A stretch of DNA of 64,000 bases from Streptomyces microflavus (GTDB lineage Bacteria > Actinomycetota > Actinomycetes > Streptomycetales > Streptomycetaceae), in contig NZ_BMUG01000016.1 of the NCBI RefSeq assembly GCF_014650075.1, positions 1 through 64,000 of the forward strand, written 5' to 3'. Below are positions 33,351-43,400 of the stretch, piece after piece; within the stretch, counting starts at the first letter, position 1; each line of letters opens with the position of its first letter. The notes under the pieces are model-generated. The model had not been told where the DNA came from and did no database searches. It saw nothing but the letters and a program-made list of their open reading frames with translations. The position numbers were made by a program, and so were the translations under genes.

Positions 33351-34637
33351 TCACTTCACGACGCTGGACCAGTCCGGAGACTGGGCGGGGTCGAGGCTGC
33401 GGAGCCGCTCCAGGGTGGCGGGCTTCTGGACGTCCATCCAGTCGGCAAGCTCCTTGAAGGACACGCACTTGACGTCCTTCTTGGTACACACGTCCTCTAT
33501 CATGCGATCGACGGCCTTCATGTAGATGCCGCCGTTCCACTCCTCGAAGTGGTTGCCGATGAACAATGGGGCGCGGCTGCCGTAGTAGACGCGGTTGAAC
33601 CCGGCCATGTAGGTGTTCAGGGTCTCCTGCTGCCACTTCGGGTGCATGGCCGGGTCACCGTCGGTCTTGCCCTCGGACTGGTTGTAGAGGAAGTTGAAGT
33701 CCATGGACAGGCCCTGGTACTTGCCGCCCTCGTACGGGAGCATCTGCAACGGGAAGTCCCATATGCCGTTCTTCTTCTTCGGCCATATCTGGAAGTCGCC
33801 GGCGGAGCTCGCGTCGTAGCGCCAGTCGTAGTTCTTGGCGGCCTGGAGCAGGTTGGCCTGGCCTTCGAGGCAGGGAGCGCGGCCGCCGGTGACCTCGCGG
33901 CGTATATCGAACGGCAGTGGGTCGAGGTCGGTCCTGCCGGTGTTCGTCTTCCACTTCTCGACGAAGCCGTAGAACTGGTCGATCTCGCTCTTCCACTCGG
34001 CAACGCTCCAGTCGCCGCCGCCCTTCGGGCCGCAGAAGTGCCCGTTGAAGTGGGTGCCGATCTCGTTGCCGTCCTTCCAGGCCCCGCCCAGCTGCTCCAG
34101 GGTGGTGTAGACGTGCTCATCGGTGGGGAAACTGATGGCCGCGCTACCCCGGGAGTGCTGCGGCGGGTCGTACAGGTCCTTCTTGCCCTTGGGCAGCAGG
34201 TAGATCCCGGTGAGGAAGAAGGTCATATGTGCGTCGTGCCGGTTGGCCATCTCCCGGTAGTGCGCGAACAGTCCGTCATCGCCCTGGAGGGCGCCGTCCC
34301 AGGAGAAGACCACGAACTGCGGCGGCTTCTCGCCGGGCTTGAGGGGCCGGGGCTTGAGCTGCCCCTTCTGCGGGCCGGTGTAGGAGGTTGAGCCGTCGCC
34401 GATCACCTTGACCTTGCCGTCCCAGGCCGGTTCCCCCGAGGCCCCGGACAGCGGCTGGCGCGGCGAGCGGTTCGTCGCGGACGCGGTCGGGGTGGTGTCG
34501 TCGGTGCCGGACAGGGTGAGGTAGCCGCCGAGGGTGCAGGCGACGACGAGGACGGCCGCCAGGGCGAGCGTTCTGGGGCGGGCGGGGAGGGGGCGGTGTG
34601 CGGGGTCTTTGCGACGTCGGCCCGACGGCTTGTTCAT
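33351..34637 (-). CDS. Membrane-anchored polysaccharide deacetylase-like protein
   Basis: This 428-residue protein has a basic N-terminus and one membrane or signal segment (LALAAVLVVACTLGGYLTL). The outside part resembles the NodB/polysaccharide deacetylase fold: PPQFVVFSWDGAL (first Asp), MTFFLTGIYLLP, EIGTHFNGHFCG (metal His pair region), a Cys pair further on, and GNHFEEWNGGIYM. It may remove acyl groups from peptidoglycan or a surface glycan; the catalytic set is not fully canonical, so activity is uncertain. It lies 49 bases after the PBP gene and probably shares its operon. Confidence 0.75.
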   Translation of the reverse strand: MNKPSGRRRKDPAHRPLPARPRTLALAAVLVVACTLGGYLTLSGTDDTTPTASATNRSPRQPLSGASGEPAWDGKVKVIGDGSTSYTGPQKGQLKPRPLKPGEKPPQFVVFSWDGALQGDDGLFAHYREMANRHDAHMTFFLTGIYLLPKGKKDLYDPPQHSRGSAAISFPTDEHVYTTLEQLGGAWKDGNEIGTHFNGHFCGPKGGGDWSVAEWKSEIDQFYGFVEKWKTNTGRTDLDPLPFDIRREVTGGRAPCLEGQANLLQAAKNYDWRYDASSAGDFQIWPKKKNGIWDFPLQMLPYEGGKYQGLSMDFNFLYNQSEGKTDGDPAMHPKWQQETLNTYMAGFNRVYYGSRAPLFIGNHFEEWNGGIYMKAVDRMIEDVCTKKDVKCVSFKELADWMDVQKPATLERLRSLDPAQSPDWSSVVK

Positions 34638-34686
34638 CTGCGGCTCAATCTCTCGGTGGCGTGGACGGTGTCGGTCGCACGGGTGG

Positions 34687-37065
34687 TCAGCCGAGGGGGC
34701 TCAGGGCTTCCGACCAGATGCTGTACGGGACGCTGTCGGCGATCGTGCCGCCCAGTCCCTCCAGCGGCAGGGGTTCGAGGCTCTTGGCCAGGTCGATGCG
34801 GTAGACGACGACCGCGGTGGACACCTTCTTCTCGGTGCCGACGTACCAGGCGGCGGTGTCGCGCTCGGTGGTGCCCCTCTTCCCGGCGACGTTGCCTCCC
34901 GCCTTTGCTGCGGTCTCCGGATAGGCGGTGCGGAAGGCGTCCGTCAAGGCGGACTGCACCTCGGCGGCGGTGTCGGCGTCCATGGCCCGGCGCGGGACCG
35001 GGGTGTCCATATCGACCTCGTGGCCGTTGCGGGTGACCTTGAGGATGGTGTACGGCTCGGTGTGCCGGCCTTCGGCGGCGAAGGTGGTGTAGCCGCTGGC
35101 CATCCGGATGGCGCTGGGCGTGGAGCTGCCGGTGGTCAGTGCGGGCACCTGGGCGCCGAGGCTGGAGTGGAGCAGTCCGGCGGCCTGGGCGGTGGCGCGG
35201 ACCTTGTCCAGTCCTGTGTCCATGCCAAGCTGCATGAAGGTGGTGTTGACGGAGGATGCGAGGGCCCGGTGCAGGGATATCTGCCCGTAGGACCGCCCGC
35301 CGTCGTTCTTCGCGGCGACCTTGCGGCCGCTGCGGTCCCAGTAGGGCCCTTCCGGCGTGGTGACGGGCACCTTGTCGTCGCCGTTGTACACCGTCTCGCC
35401 TGTCACCGGCACGGGGCCGCTGTCCCGGCTCTTGCGTACGCCGTGTTCCAGGGCGGCGGCGTAGACGAACGGCTGGAACGCCGAACCAGCGGGCACGGTG
35501 GTCGCGTTGGACTCGTTGTAACCCTGCTTACGGTGGTCGGGGCCGCCGTGGATGGCCAGGATCCGCCCGTCGACAGCGACGGAAGCGGCTCCGTAGTGGA
35601 CGTGCTTCGCGGCACCCGGCTCATCCTTGCGGGCCTTGTCGCGTGCAGCGCCGACGGCCTTCGTGAGCTGGTCCATGCGCTTCTTGTCGAACGTCGTGTA
35701 GACCTGGTAGCCGCCGCGGTCGAAGTCCTTGTCGGAGATGTGCGCCGTCTTCTTGGCGTGCTGAGTGGCGAGTTCCACCAGATAGTCGCTCTGCTCACCC
35801 GTGTTGTAGAGCGGGTTGCTCTCCAGCGGCTTCGGGAAGGTCCGATAGCCGGCGCGCTCCTCGGGCGACAGCTTGCCGATCTTCACCATCCGGTCGAGCG
35901 TCCACCGCCACCGCTCCTCTGCACGGGTGCGGTTGGCCGCGCTGAGCGTCGGATCGTACAGTCCGGCGCCCTTGAGGAGGGCTGCGAGGAAGGCGCCTTC
36001 GCTGGCGTTGAGCTCGCTGACGTCCTTGCCGTAGTACGCCTGGGCGGCACGCTGGATGCCGTAGGTGCCGCGGCCGAACCAGCTGGTGTTGAGGTAGCCC
36101 TCCAGGATCTCGTCCTTGCTCATCTTGTTGTCGAGCTTGAGGGCCATCATGGCTTCGGTGAACTTGCGGCTGTAGGTCTGCTCATGGCTGAGGTAGACGT
36201 TCTTGACGTACTGCTGGGTGATGGTCGAGCCGCCCTGGGTGCTGCCCTGTCCGAAGGTGCGCAGGATGGCGCGGGTGAGACCCTTGGCCGAGATGCCGGG
36301 GTCGCTGTAAAAGCTCTCGTTCTCGGCCGCGAGCACCGCCCAGCGCACGTCCTCGGGCACGTCGTCCAGCTCCATCTCCTGCCGGTGTACCCAGCCGGCG
36401 CGGGCCATGGGGGTGCCGTCGGCCCAGAAGTAGACGGTGTCCTGCTGGGTGGCGTAGGAGTTGAGGTCGTCCGGGATGTCGGTGACGGCGTAGGCGACGG
36501 TCAGGGTCAGGACGCTCAGCCCGAACGACGCGAGGACCGCGCCACCGGTCTGCCGCCAGGAGGGCACCCAGCGCTTCCAGCCGGTCCGTCCGGGCCGGGG
36601 GTAGTGCGGCCGCACGCGGCGCAGCCAGGGGCCCAGCACGGCGACGACGGCGGTGGTGGCGGCGGCGACCGCGGCGGTGAGGCGGTCGGCGGGCGCTGGC
36701 TTGGGTGCCTTGCGGCGGCGCCGGGCACCCGGCTGGCCGGGTGCGGTGGCTTTGGCGGGCGAGCGGGGGGACGCGCGTGATCCGGAGGCGTTCGCCGGGG
36801 AGTCGCCGGTCGGTGAGGTCCGCCCGTTTTCCTCCGCGTTGGAGGGTATATCAGCGTTGTCGTCGGATATCTGACGCCGCCCTCCGCCGGGTATCTGCAG
36901 CTTTTCGGCGCGGGTGGTGGGTATACCGTCTTCGGGTACGCGGAGCTGCATTGTCTCGTCAGGTGCGGGCCGCTGACCGAAGGAATGCTTGTGCACCGAG
37001 GCACTCGACTCCGAGGGGTCTCCCTCGCCTTCCTGAGCGTGCGCTCCCTGCCCTGCCTGGGTCAC
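34687..37065 (-). CDS. Class A penicillin-binding protein with an altered transpeptidase site
   Basis: 792 residues: a long basic, Pro-rich cytosolic tail (1-170), one membrane helix (GGAVLASFGLSVLTLTV), then a GT51 glycosyltransferase (AVLAAENESFYSDPG near 245-257, GGSTITQQYVKN, LEGYLNTSWFGRGTYGIQ) and a penicillin-binding domain. In the latter the SxxK box reads GSAFQPF: Ser528 is present but the Lys is Gln531 (codon 35473-35475). The SxN motif SVN is kept, and the KTG box is K729-R-G. So glycan polymerisation should work, while DD-transpeptidation and beta-lactam acylation are doubtful. Start ATG 37065. First gene of the cell-wall operon. Confidence 0.9.
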   Translation of the reverse strand: MTQAGQGAHAQEGEGDPSESSASVHKHSFGQRPAPDETMQLRVPEDGIPTTRAEKLQIPGGGRRQISDDNADIPSNAEENGRTSPTGDSPANASGSRASPRSPAKATAPGQPGARRRRKAPKPAPADRLTAAVAAATTAVVAVLGPWLRRVRPHYPRPGRTGWKRWVPSWRQTGGAVLASFGLSVLTLTVAYAVTDIPDDLNSYATQQDTVYFWADGTPMARAGWVHRQEMELDDVPEDVRWAVLAAENESFYSDPGISAKGLTRAILRTFGQGSTQGGSTITQQYVKNVYLSHEQTYSRKFTEAMMALKLDNKMSKDEILEGYLNTSWFGRGTYGIQRAAQAYYGKDVSELNASEGAFLAALLKGAGLYDPTLSAANRTRAEERWRWTLDRMVKIGKLSPEERAGYRTFPKPLESNPLYNTGEQSDYLVELATQHAKKTAHISDKDFDRGGYQVYTTFDKKRMDQLTKAVGAARDKARKDEPGAAKHVHYGAASVAVDGRILAIHGGPDHRKQGYNESNATTVPAGSAFQPFVYAAALEHGVRKSRDSGPVPVTGETVYNGDDKVPVTTPEGPYWDRSGRKVAAKNDGGRSYGQISLHRALASSVNTTFMQLGMDTGLDKVRATAQAAGLLHSSLGAQVPALTTGSSTPSAIRMASGYTTFAAEGRHTEPYTILKVTRNGHEVDMDTPVPRRAMDADTAAEVQSALTDAFRTAYPETAAKAGGNVAGKRGTTERDTAAWYVGTEKKVSTAVVVYRIDLAKSLEPLPLEGLGGTIADSVPYSIWSEALSPLG

Positions 37066-37589
37066 GATCGGCCTCTCTCTGTACTACCTACGCGCGCGCA
37101 GGCAGGTAGGCAGACGTACGAGGGCTTGACCTAGGCACCGTTGTGGCGGTCGCAAACCCTGACTTCCCCCCGACCTCACGGGATCGCGGCTCTCAAATTA
37201 CCAGCGCGCTTCGCACGATCTCCACATGATGCTCGGGCGAATCCGGTCACATCATGGCTGACCGGCCCTGACGCCCCAGCCCGGGCGCTTTTCGCCCGTG
37301 CTACGAGCAGCATGCATGAGAAGGATGGGGGGCCGAAGAACCAATTCGAGCATCCGTCACCTTCTTCCCCTGCTGCAAAGGGGCGGTCCTGCAGCCCGCC
37401 TGGCCCGGCCGGATCGTCCGCGTATCGACTGCCTCGCCGGGCACCCCCGCGCGGTGCAGCCTGTGGAGCTCGGCGTCACGGCCGGGGGGGCAGCAGATGG
37501 AAGGGGCGTTGATTCTGCAGTCCACTGTCAGGGGCGGCGTGTGGTCGGCGAAGCCGACCACACGGCCGTCGCGGTGGTAGCGGATCGTG
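37066..37589. other. Intergenic before a transposase relic, no gene recognised
   Basis: It carries the PBP promoter on the minus strand. Frames beyond 37300 look random or are antisense to the relic that follows. Confidence 0.35.
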
Positions 37590-38310
37590 AGACAGGGCCA
37601 ACCGTTTGGCCCCGTTCCGCAGTCGGTGGTGCCGGTGAGTCGTCTGTTTTTCCTGCCTGTGGAGCTGCTGGGCCGGATGCGTTCGGACCACGTTTCGTAC
37701 TTCCCGCCCCTGCCGCAGCCGACGGGTGAACGTGGGCGCAAGCCCAAGCGCGGGGCGGAGTTCGCTTTCGAGGTTGCAGCCACTCAGCCTGTTCCATCGG
37801 TCACCACGGTGACCGCCATCACTCACTACGGGAAGGCCGTCGCCACTGTCCGGGACCGCCTGCATCCGCTGCTGGTCCGGCGCTCAGCCTGGGCCGGCCA
37901 CCCGAAGGAGACCTGCCAGTCATCGAAGGCCCCGTCATCCGTCTTCAGGTCGATCACCTCTGTAGAGACCGCAGCCCAAAGCCGGTCTGGCTGTGGTGGT
38001 CGGCCACCGGCGCCAGCCAGCCGCCGCCGGCCGCTGGACCTGGCTCGTCATCGCGGCCCATACCCAACTCCGCCCTGCCCGGCCCCTCGCAGAAGACCTC
38101 CGCAATCCCTGGGAACGGCCCACCCGCCACGGGCGCCTCACACCCGCGCGCGTCCGTCGAGGATTTCGCTGCCTCCACGGGAAAACGCCTCAGCCGGCCA
38201 ACGCACCGAATCCCACAACCGCGGTCCCCGGCAGGCCAATCGGGACGAAGAACAAGAACCGCGCACGCGAGCACCACGTAGGGAAACAGGACAAACCAAA
38301 CCTCGCGGGA
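37590..38310 (+). pseudogene. IS701-type transposase relic
   Basis: Pieces of a streptomycete transposase appear in two frames. One gives FFLPVELLGRMRSDHVSY, ERGRKPKRGAEFAFEV and ITHYGKAVATVRDRLHPLL. The next is GRWTWLVIAAHTQLRPARPL, AEDLRNPWERP and GRLTPARVRRGFRCLHGKT. The N-terminus is gone and the segment with the last catalytic acidic residue (before RWTWLV) is deleted and frameshifted, so it is inactive. Confidence 0.7.
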
Positions 38311-38819
38311 GCCGTCGCCGGCAGCAGAGCTGCAAAAAACGCCAATGCAGAAGAGACGGCATCCTTCGCCACCGAGTTCGCGGTCGCGTCCGTGGTGATC
38401 GCGGATTCGGTGGAGCCGGCCAGGATCTGCGTCTGTCCCTTGCTCGCGCTCGCGAAGGCCCGGCCGATCGGGACCTGAGTGGTCATCATGGTTGGGAGGG
38501 AGGCTTTGCCGCCGGCGGTGCCTGCGGACACGTGGAAGTACAGCTCGGTACCGTCGGCAGCCGACGTGTCGGGCTGGCCGCTTGATACCCGCCGCAGTGG
38601 CCTTGGCGCCGACGGACCGCATCGGCATCGGTGTGCACCGTCACCGGGCCGAGCTTGTCAACCGACTTGCCGGGCACGGCGTTCTGGTGCAGCGTCAGAG
38701 CGGTTTTCGGTTCCAGGTTTTGACACTGCGTCAGCGAGCCAGTCGCGAGCTTCTCAGCCTGCTCGCTCTTCGCCCCGTCAGATGGCGGCCCCTGGTTCGA
38801 GGTGTGCCGAGGAAGCTTG
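38311..38819 (-). pseudogene. Degraded gene fragments
   Basis: On the minus strand a coding-like stretch (DGTELYFHVSAGTAGGKA, TTQVPIGRAFASASKGQTQ, TESAITTDATANSVAKDA) occupies 38315-38560. A second stretch, AVPGKSVDKLGPVTVHTDAD, lies just upstream in another frame. Together they suggest one frameshifted gene of unknown family. Low certainty. Confidence 0.3.
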
Positions 38820-39149
38820 TCAGGTGCTCGGGGGCTCCTGGAGGACAGGGTCTCTCTTGGCGGCTACCGCAGGGAGGCGACGCCGCGAGAGCAGGTACAC
38901 CAAGACCCATGGGGCGATCAGGACGGCACAGCCGATCGCAAGCGTGATGCCGCCGCCGACCATGACAACCGCCCACACCATCCATGCAGTTACGGTGAGA
39001 ACTGCGGCGGCTATGAGCCACCTCAATACGTTGCCAGCGAGTCGTGAACTCTGGGAACTTCGCTGCGAGTTATCAATCTCATCACCTCTGCACTTGTCCT
39101 GCACGCGTCGAAGGTACCTCCCCGCCAGCCCTTCCCGCCCCATGATCAT
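38820..39149 (-). CDS. Small two-helix membrane protein
   Basis: I chose ATG 39149 (MIMGREGLAGRYLRRV) with AGG before it; 109 residues. A charged N-terminal half is followed by two hydrophobic helices, LRWLIAAAVLTVTAWMVWAV and TLAIGCAVLIAPWVLVYLL, then a basic RRR and a short tail. Unknown function. It is isolated among relics and could be a remnant that still reads through. Confidence 0.5.
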   Translation of the reverse strand: MIMGREGLAGRYLRRVQDKCRGDEIDNSQRSSQSSRLAGNVLRWLIAAAVLTVTAWMVWAVVMVGGGITLAIGCAVLIAPWVLVYLLSRRRLPAVAAKRDPVLQEPPST

Positions 39150-39673
39150 TGTGACCTGGGCCACATTGCGGAAGGTGGCCGATCGGCTACAGAGGAAAAC
39201 CTCAGCGCAAGCGCAGACGCGACACCGAGGGCAACGCGATCGAACAATTTTCCCTCTGCTGAATAATTTCGGCGCAGGCAGTCGGGCAATGACCCGACCG
39301 GCTTGCGTGACTGCTGATTTTTCAGCTATAGAAGACAGAGCGGGCCGGAAAGTGCGAGATGACGGCAATCGCGTTGCTATCGGAAGGCTCAAGAGAAATC
39401 AGAGAGGTCAAGTCACTCCCTCTCGGCAATGACGGCTTTTTCGAAGTGCCGCCAGTGGATATCTGGTGCGCACGCTTCAGCGTCTTTTTCGCGTCCAGAA
39501 CTGCCCTGTCCTTGTGCGCGAAGAAGGAGCGGATTGCCCCGAAGAGACCGCTACTGTAACTGGCTGCTGCACACCATAGGTCGCGATGTTTGAATAGGAG
39601 CCTGTCAGGCTCATCTTCTCCTGCTTCGCGAGGTCGTACTTGTCAAGCCGGGACGCTTGATCGGTATGTAGTG
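39150..39673. other. Lower-GC intergenic region, no gene recognised
   Basis: The base composition is visibly richer in A and T than the neighbours. A 66-codon plus frame at 39359-39559 (EIREVKSLPLGNDGFFEV) is weakly coding-like but has no ribosome site and no match I know. Confidence 0.35.
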
Positions 39674-39889
39674 TTACGTCACATGGTTGCCATGGGTTCG
39701 GCGCGAATCGCCTGCTGGTTGTAATCCGTTGTGTATCAACACAGGGGAGACGCCCTCACGCCACTGAACCCAGTAGACGCGTCCGAAGAAAGCCCACCAG
39801 GGCCGTCGAATTTTGACGATCAACCCGACGTTGTCGCCTTCGCGGTAGTGGGTAACTTCTTCTCCGACTTGGAGATTTACCTTATTCAA
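39674..39889 (-). CDS. Small SH3/KOW-like basic protein
   Basis: A TTG at 39889 with AGGGG six bases before it opens a 71-residue protein: MNKVNLQVGEEVTHYREGD, NVGLIVKIRRPWWAFFGRVY, WVQWREGVSPVLIHNGLQPA. The pattern of short strands (GEEV.H...GD..G.IV.I....... V.W..G....I....L) resembles small SH3-like or KOW-type barrels seen in phage and mobile-element proteins. Function unknown; it stands alone in AT-richer DNA, which suggests acquisition by transfer. Confidence 0.5.
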   Translation of the reverse strand: MNKVNLQVGEEVTHYREGDNVGLIVKIRRPWWAFFGRVYWVQWREGVSPVLIHNGLQPAGDSRRTHGNHVT

Positions 39890-40467
39890 TGCAGCCCCTG
39901 GGACTTTGGCTTTTCGTTCTGCCGGACAGCGGCTAAAAAGCGTATGGGATACAAGCCGCCTCGGCGACGGCAACAGAGTACAGCACGCACCCGACTAGAC
40001 CGTTCCTTCTCATTTGGGCCGCATGCCAACCTCTTGAGCGGCGCTCTCGCTCCTCGCCGGGCCCAGAAGTCATCTTTGGGTTGGAAGATGGTTGCAATGA
40101 AATGTCAGGTATGGGAATTTCACCCAAATATGTGAATTTTCAGACTCTGAAAAGTGTTGGTTAGAGGCTCCCTGGAGCCACCTGCGTAGTTCGCCAGGGA
40201 TCGGTATGCGTCAATTGATTGGGGGCTCGTTGTAGGCGGCAATTGGTGTCAAGGAGGGCAATTAGGCGCTCCATCCGAACTCCAGTCGGCCCTATGTCCA
40301 GTTGTGGAACAGTCTTTAAGGTCTGCTGGGTTGATTTCAAGCCTGAATGGCCAGATTCAACATATGCAACATTTTGAGCCGTCCTCACGGGAGGGTGGTG
40401 ACATGACGTAATGATTATGTGAAGATCGCCAGTTGGTGGAGATGGTCTACACCAGTGAGGACTTCAC
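39890..40467. other. Lower-GC intergenic region with the RHS promoter
   Basis: No gene is seen. GTGAGGA lies just before the RHS start codon. The region's AT content matches 39.2-39.9 kb and contrasts with the RHS gene body. Confidence 0.4.
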
Positions 40468-43400
40468 ATGTTGCCTAGCTTCAACAGAGGGACGCGGCTC
40501 AGACCCGCGGACTCCGACCAACCTCTCCGCCCGTCCAAACAGCGGCTGAGACCTGTCGCCCTGGCGGTGACCCTCGTGATGGCTGTGCAGGCGGGCGTGA
40601 TCGTCCAGGGCACCGGTGCGGCAATCGCGTTAGCCAAGGACACGGAAACCACGAAGCCGCCGGCCACGTCCAAGGACTTGGGCCCGGCAACTGCCGCTTC
40701 GGAAGCCGCTGCGCGACTGAAAGCCAAGATCCAAAACCGCAGGATCGAGGTCACTGAGGCTCGCTCGGAAACGTCGTCCGCCTTTGTGAACGCCGACGGC
40801 ACAGTCACGTCTGAGATGTACTCAGGCCCCATCCGATTCAAAGAAGACGACGGCTCGTGGCACGACGTCGACCCGACGCTGGCCGTGTCCGCAGACGGTT
40901 CGATCAGCGCGAAGGGGCACCCACACGGGCTGACCCTCGCCGGCAAGAAGCCAGCTCCGAAAGCGTTGAAGGCTACCGGAGTGGCCAACGCATCAGCCGG
41001 CGTGCCGCTGGTGACGATAGAGGATCGTGCCGGTCGGCCCATGGAACTCGGCTGGTACGGGTCTCTGCCCACCCCCACCATTGAAGGCGCCGAGAGCACG
41101 GTCGCCCGGTACAAGAACGTAATGCCAGCGACGGACATGCTCATCGAGTCCACGCGGACCGGCTACGAGCAGTTCCTGGAGCTGAAGGACCGCTCCGCCG
41201 TCGATGTCAACGGCCAGGTTTCCTACAGCCTGCAAGCCAAGGGCCTCAAGGCCAAGGTGCACGACGACGGATCAGTCACCTTCACCGACTCGAAGGGCAA
41301 GGCCGCAGGAATTCTGCCGTCGCCGGTGATGTGGGACGCCCGCACCGACAAGAACTCCGGTGAACACACCCGCACCGCGAAGGTCGGGGTGAAGGTGACC
41401 CAGGACGGTGACAGGATCACCATCGCCCTGACACCGGACGCAGGGTTCCTGGCCGACGAAAAGACCCAGTTCCCGGTCACGATCGACCCGTCGATCAACG
41501 TCGGAGCCAGCTTCGACACCTTCGTCCAGGAGGGCCACACCACCGACCAGTCCACTTCCACCGACCTGAAGATCGGCAACAACGGGTCGAGTCAGGTCGC
41601 CCGTTCCCTCCTGTCTTTCCCGATGAAGAACATCACCGGGAAGCAGGTCACCGCGGCGAAGCTCAACCTCTTCGCGTACCACTCGTGGTCGTGCACGGCC
41701 AAGGGCTGGGACCTGTACAGCACGGGTGCCCCCTCGACGAGCACCCGTTGGACGGCCCAGCCGAGCTGGGGTACAAAGTACGCCACCAGCACACAAACCA
41801 AGGGCTTCTCCAGTTCGTGCAACGACGGCTGGGTCAATGTCGACGCAACTTCGCTGGCGCAGACTTGGGCTGCCAACGGCAACGCCACCAACCACCTGGG
41901 ACTGCGTGCCTCCGACGAGTCCGACCCCTACGGGTGGAAGCGCTTCAACTCGGGTAACGCCGCCAGCAACACCCCGTACCTGTCGGTGACCTACAACTCC
42001 ATTCCCAACGTCCCGACCCTGATAGCCCCCGCAGCCGCAGCCTCGACGAATGTCACCACGCCCACGCTGTCAGCGAAGGCTCTGGACGGCGACGGTTCCC
42101 AGGTAAAGTTCGACTTCGAGGTATGGGCCTCCAACGGCACCTCGGCCCTGCGCACAGGTACCACCGCATACGTGGCCTCAGGCGCACAGGCGTCCTGGAA
42201 ACCCACAGCCCTGCCGGCGGGCAGCTACAAGTGGCGTGCACGTGCCTCGGACGCTACCGCGAACAGCGCCTACGCCCCGTTCCGCACACTCACGGTTGAT
42301 ACCACCGCACCTGCCACAACCGCGGTGTCCTCCACCGACTTCCCTGCCAGCCAGTGGTCCGGTACGCCCGACGACGCCGGCAACTTCACCGGCACCTTCC
42401 GCTTCACCCCGCCCACCAGCGATGTGAAGGAAGTCCAGTGGAAACTGGATTCGGGCACGTGGCAGTCGCTGCCCACCACAGGCACTGCCGTCACCACAAA
42501 GCCGGTGTTCCGCGCCGGTAAGCACACCGTGACCGCACGGACCAAGGACGCAGCCGGCAACATCTCGGCGGAAACGGGCTATACCTTCTCCGCAGGGTCG
42601 GGCGCAGCTCTGCTCACCCCCGGGGACGGTGACCGCCCCGCGCGCCGCGCTGAGCTGACCGGCCAGGGCAAGACCACTGACACCGGAGTGCGCTACCAGT
42701 ACCGCCGTGGCGAGACCGACACCTGGAAGAACGTTCCCGCCCAGGACGTGCGGCGTAAGGCGAATGGTTCAGTATTGCCTGCCTGGCCTGCGACGGTCAC
42801 CGGCGGAAATACCGAAGCGCTGATCTGGAACATCACTGACACCCTGAGCGAAGACGGTCCAGTGGACCTGCGTGCGGTGTTCACCGACGCCACCACCACT
42901 GACGCCTCTCCGCCCACCACGGTCACGGTGGACCGCAATGCCGGCGAGGCTCCCAGCGAGGATGTCGGTCCCGGCAGTGTAAATGCGCTTACAGGAGACT
43001 TCGGCCTTTCGGCCACTGATGCCTCCGGCTTCGATCTGACTGCCACGCGTTCCTTCTCATCCCGTCGGCCTGCCAACGGCTCCCAGCAGGAAGGGCAGGT
43101 GGCCATCTTCGGTCCGCAGTGGACCTCAGGAACCCTCGCCAACCTCTCTGAGAGCGACTGGGCTTATGTTCGCCCGACCTCGGCCACCTCGCTGGCCGTG
43201 GTGGACGTGGCAGGCGCGGAGATCGGGTTTACCGCAACTACCAGTGGCGGATGGAAGCCGGAGACACGTGCGAACGGTCTGACCTTGACCGGCACGCTGG
43301 CGGGTTCTTTCACCTTGAAGGACACGAAGGGGTCCACTTCGGTGTTCACCAAGGTCGATCCGGCCGCAACTGCCTGGCAGCTGTCTCGGACATTCCTTCC

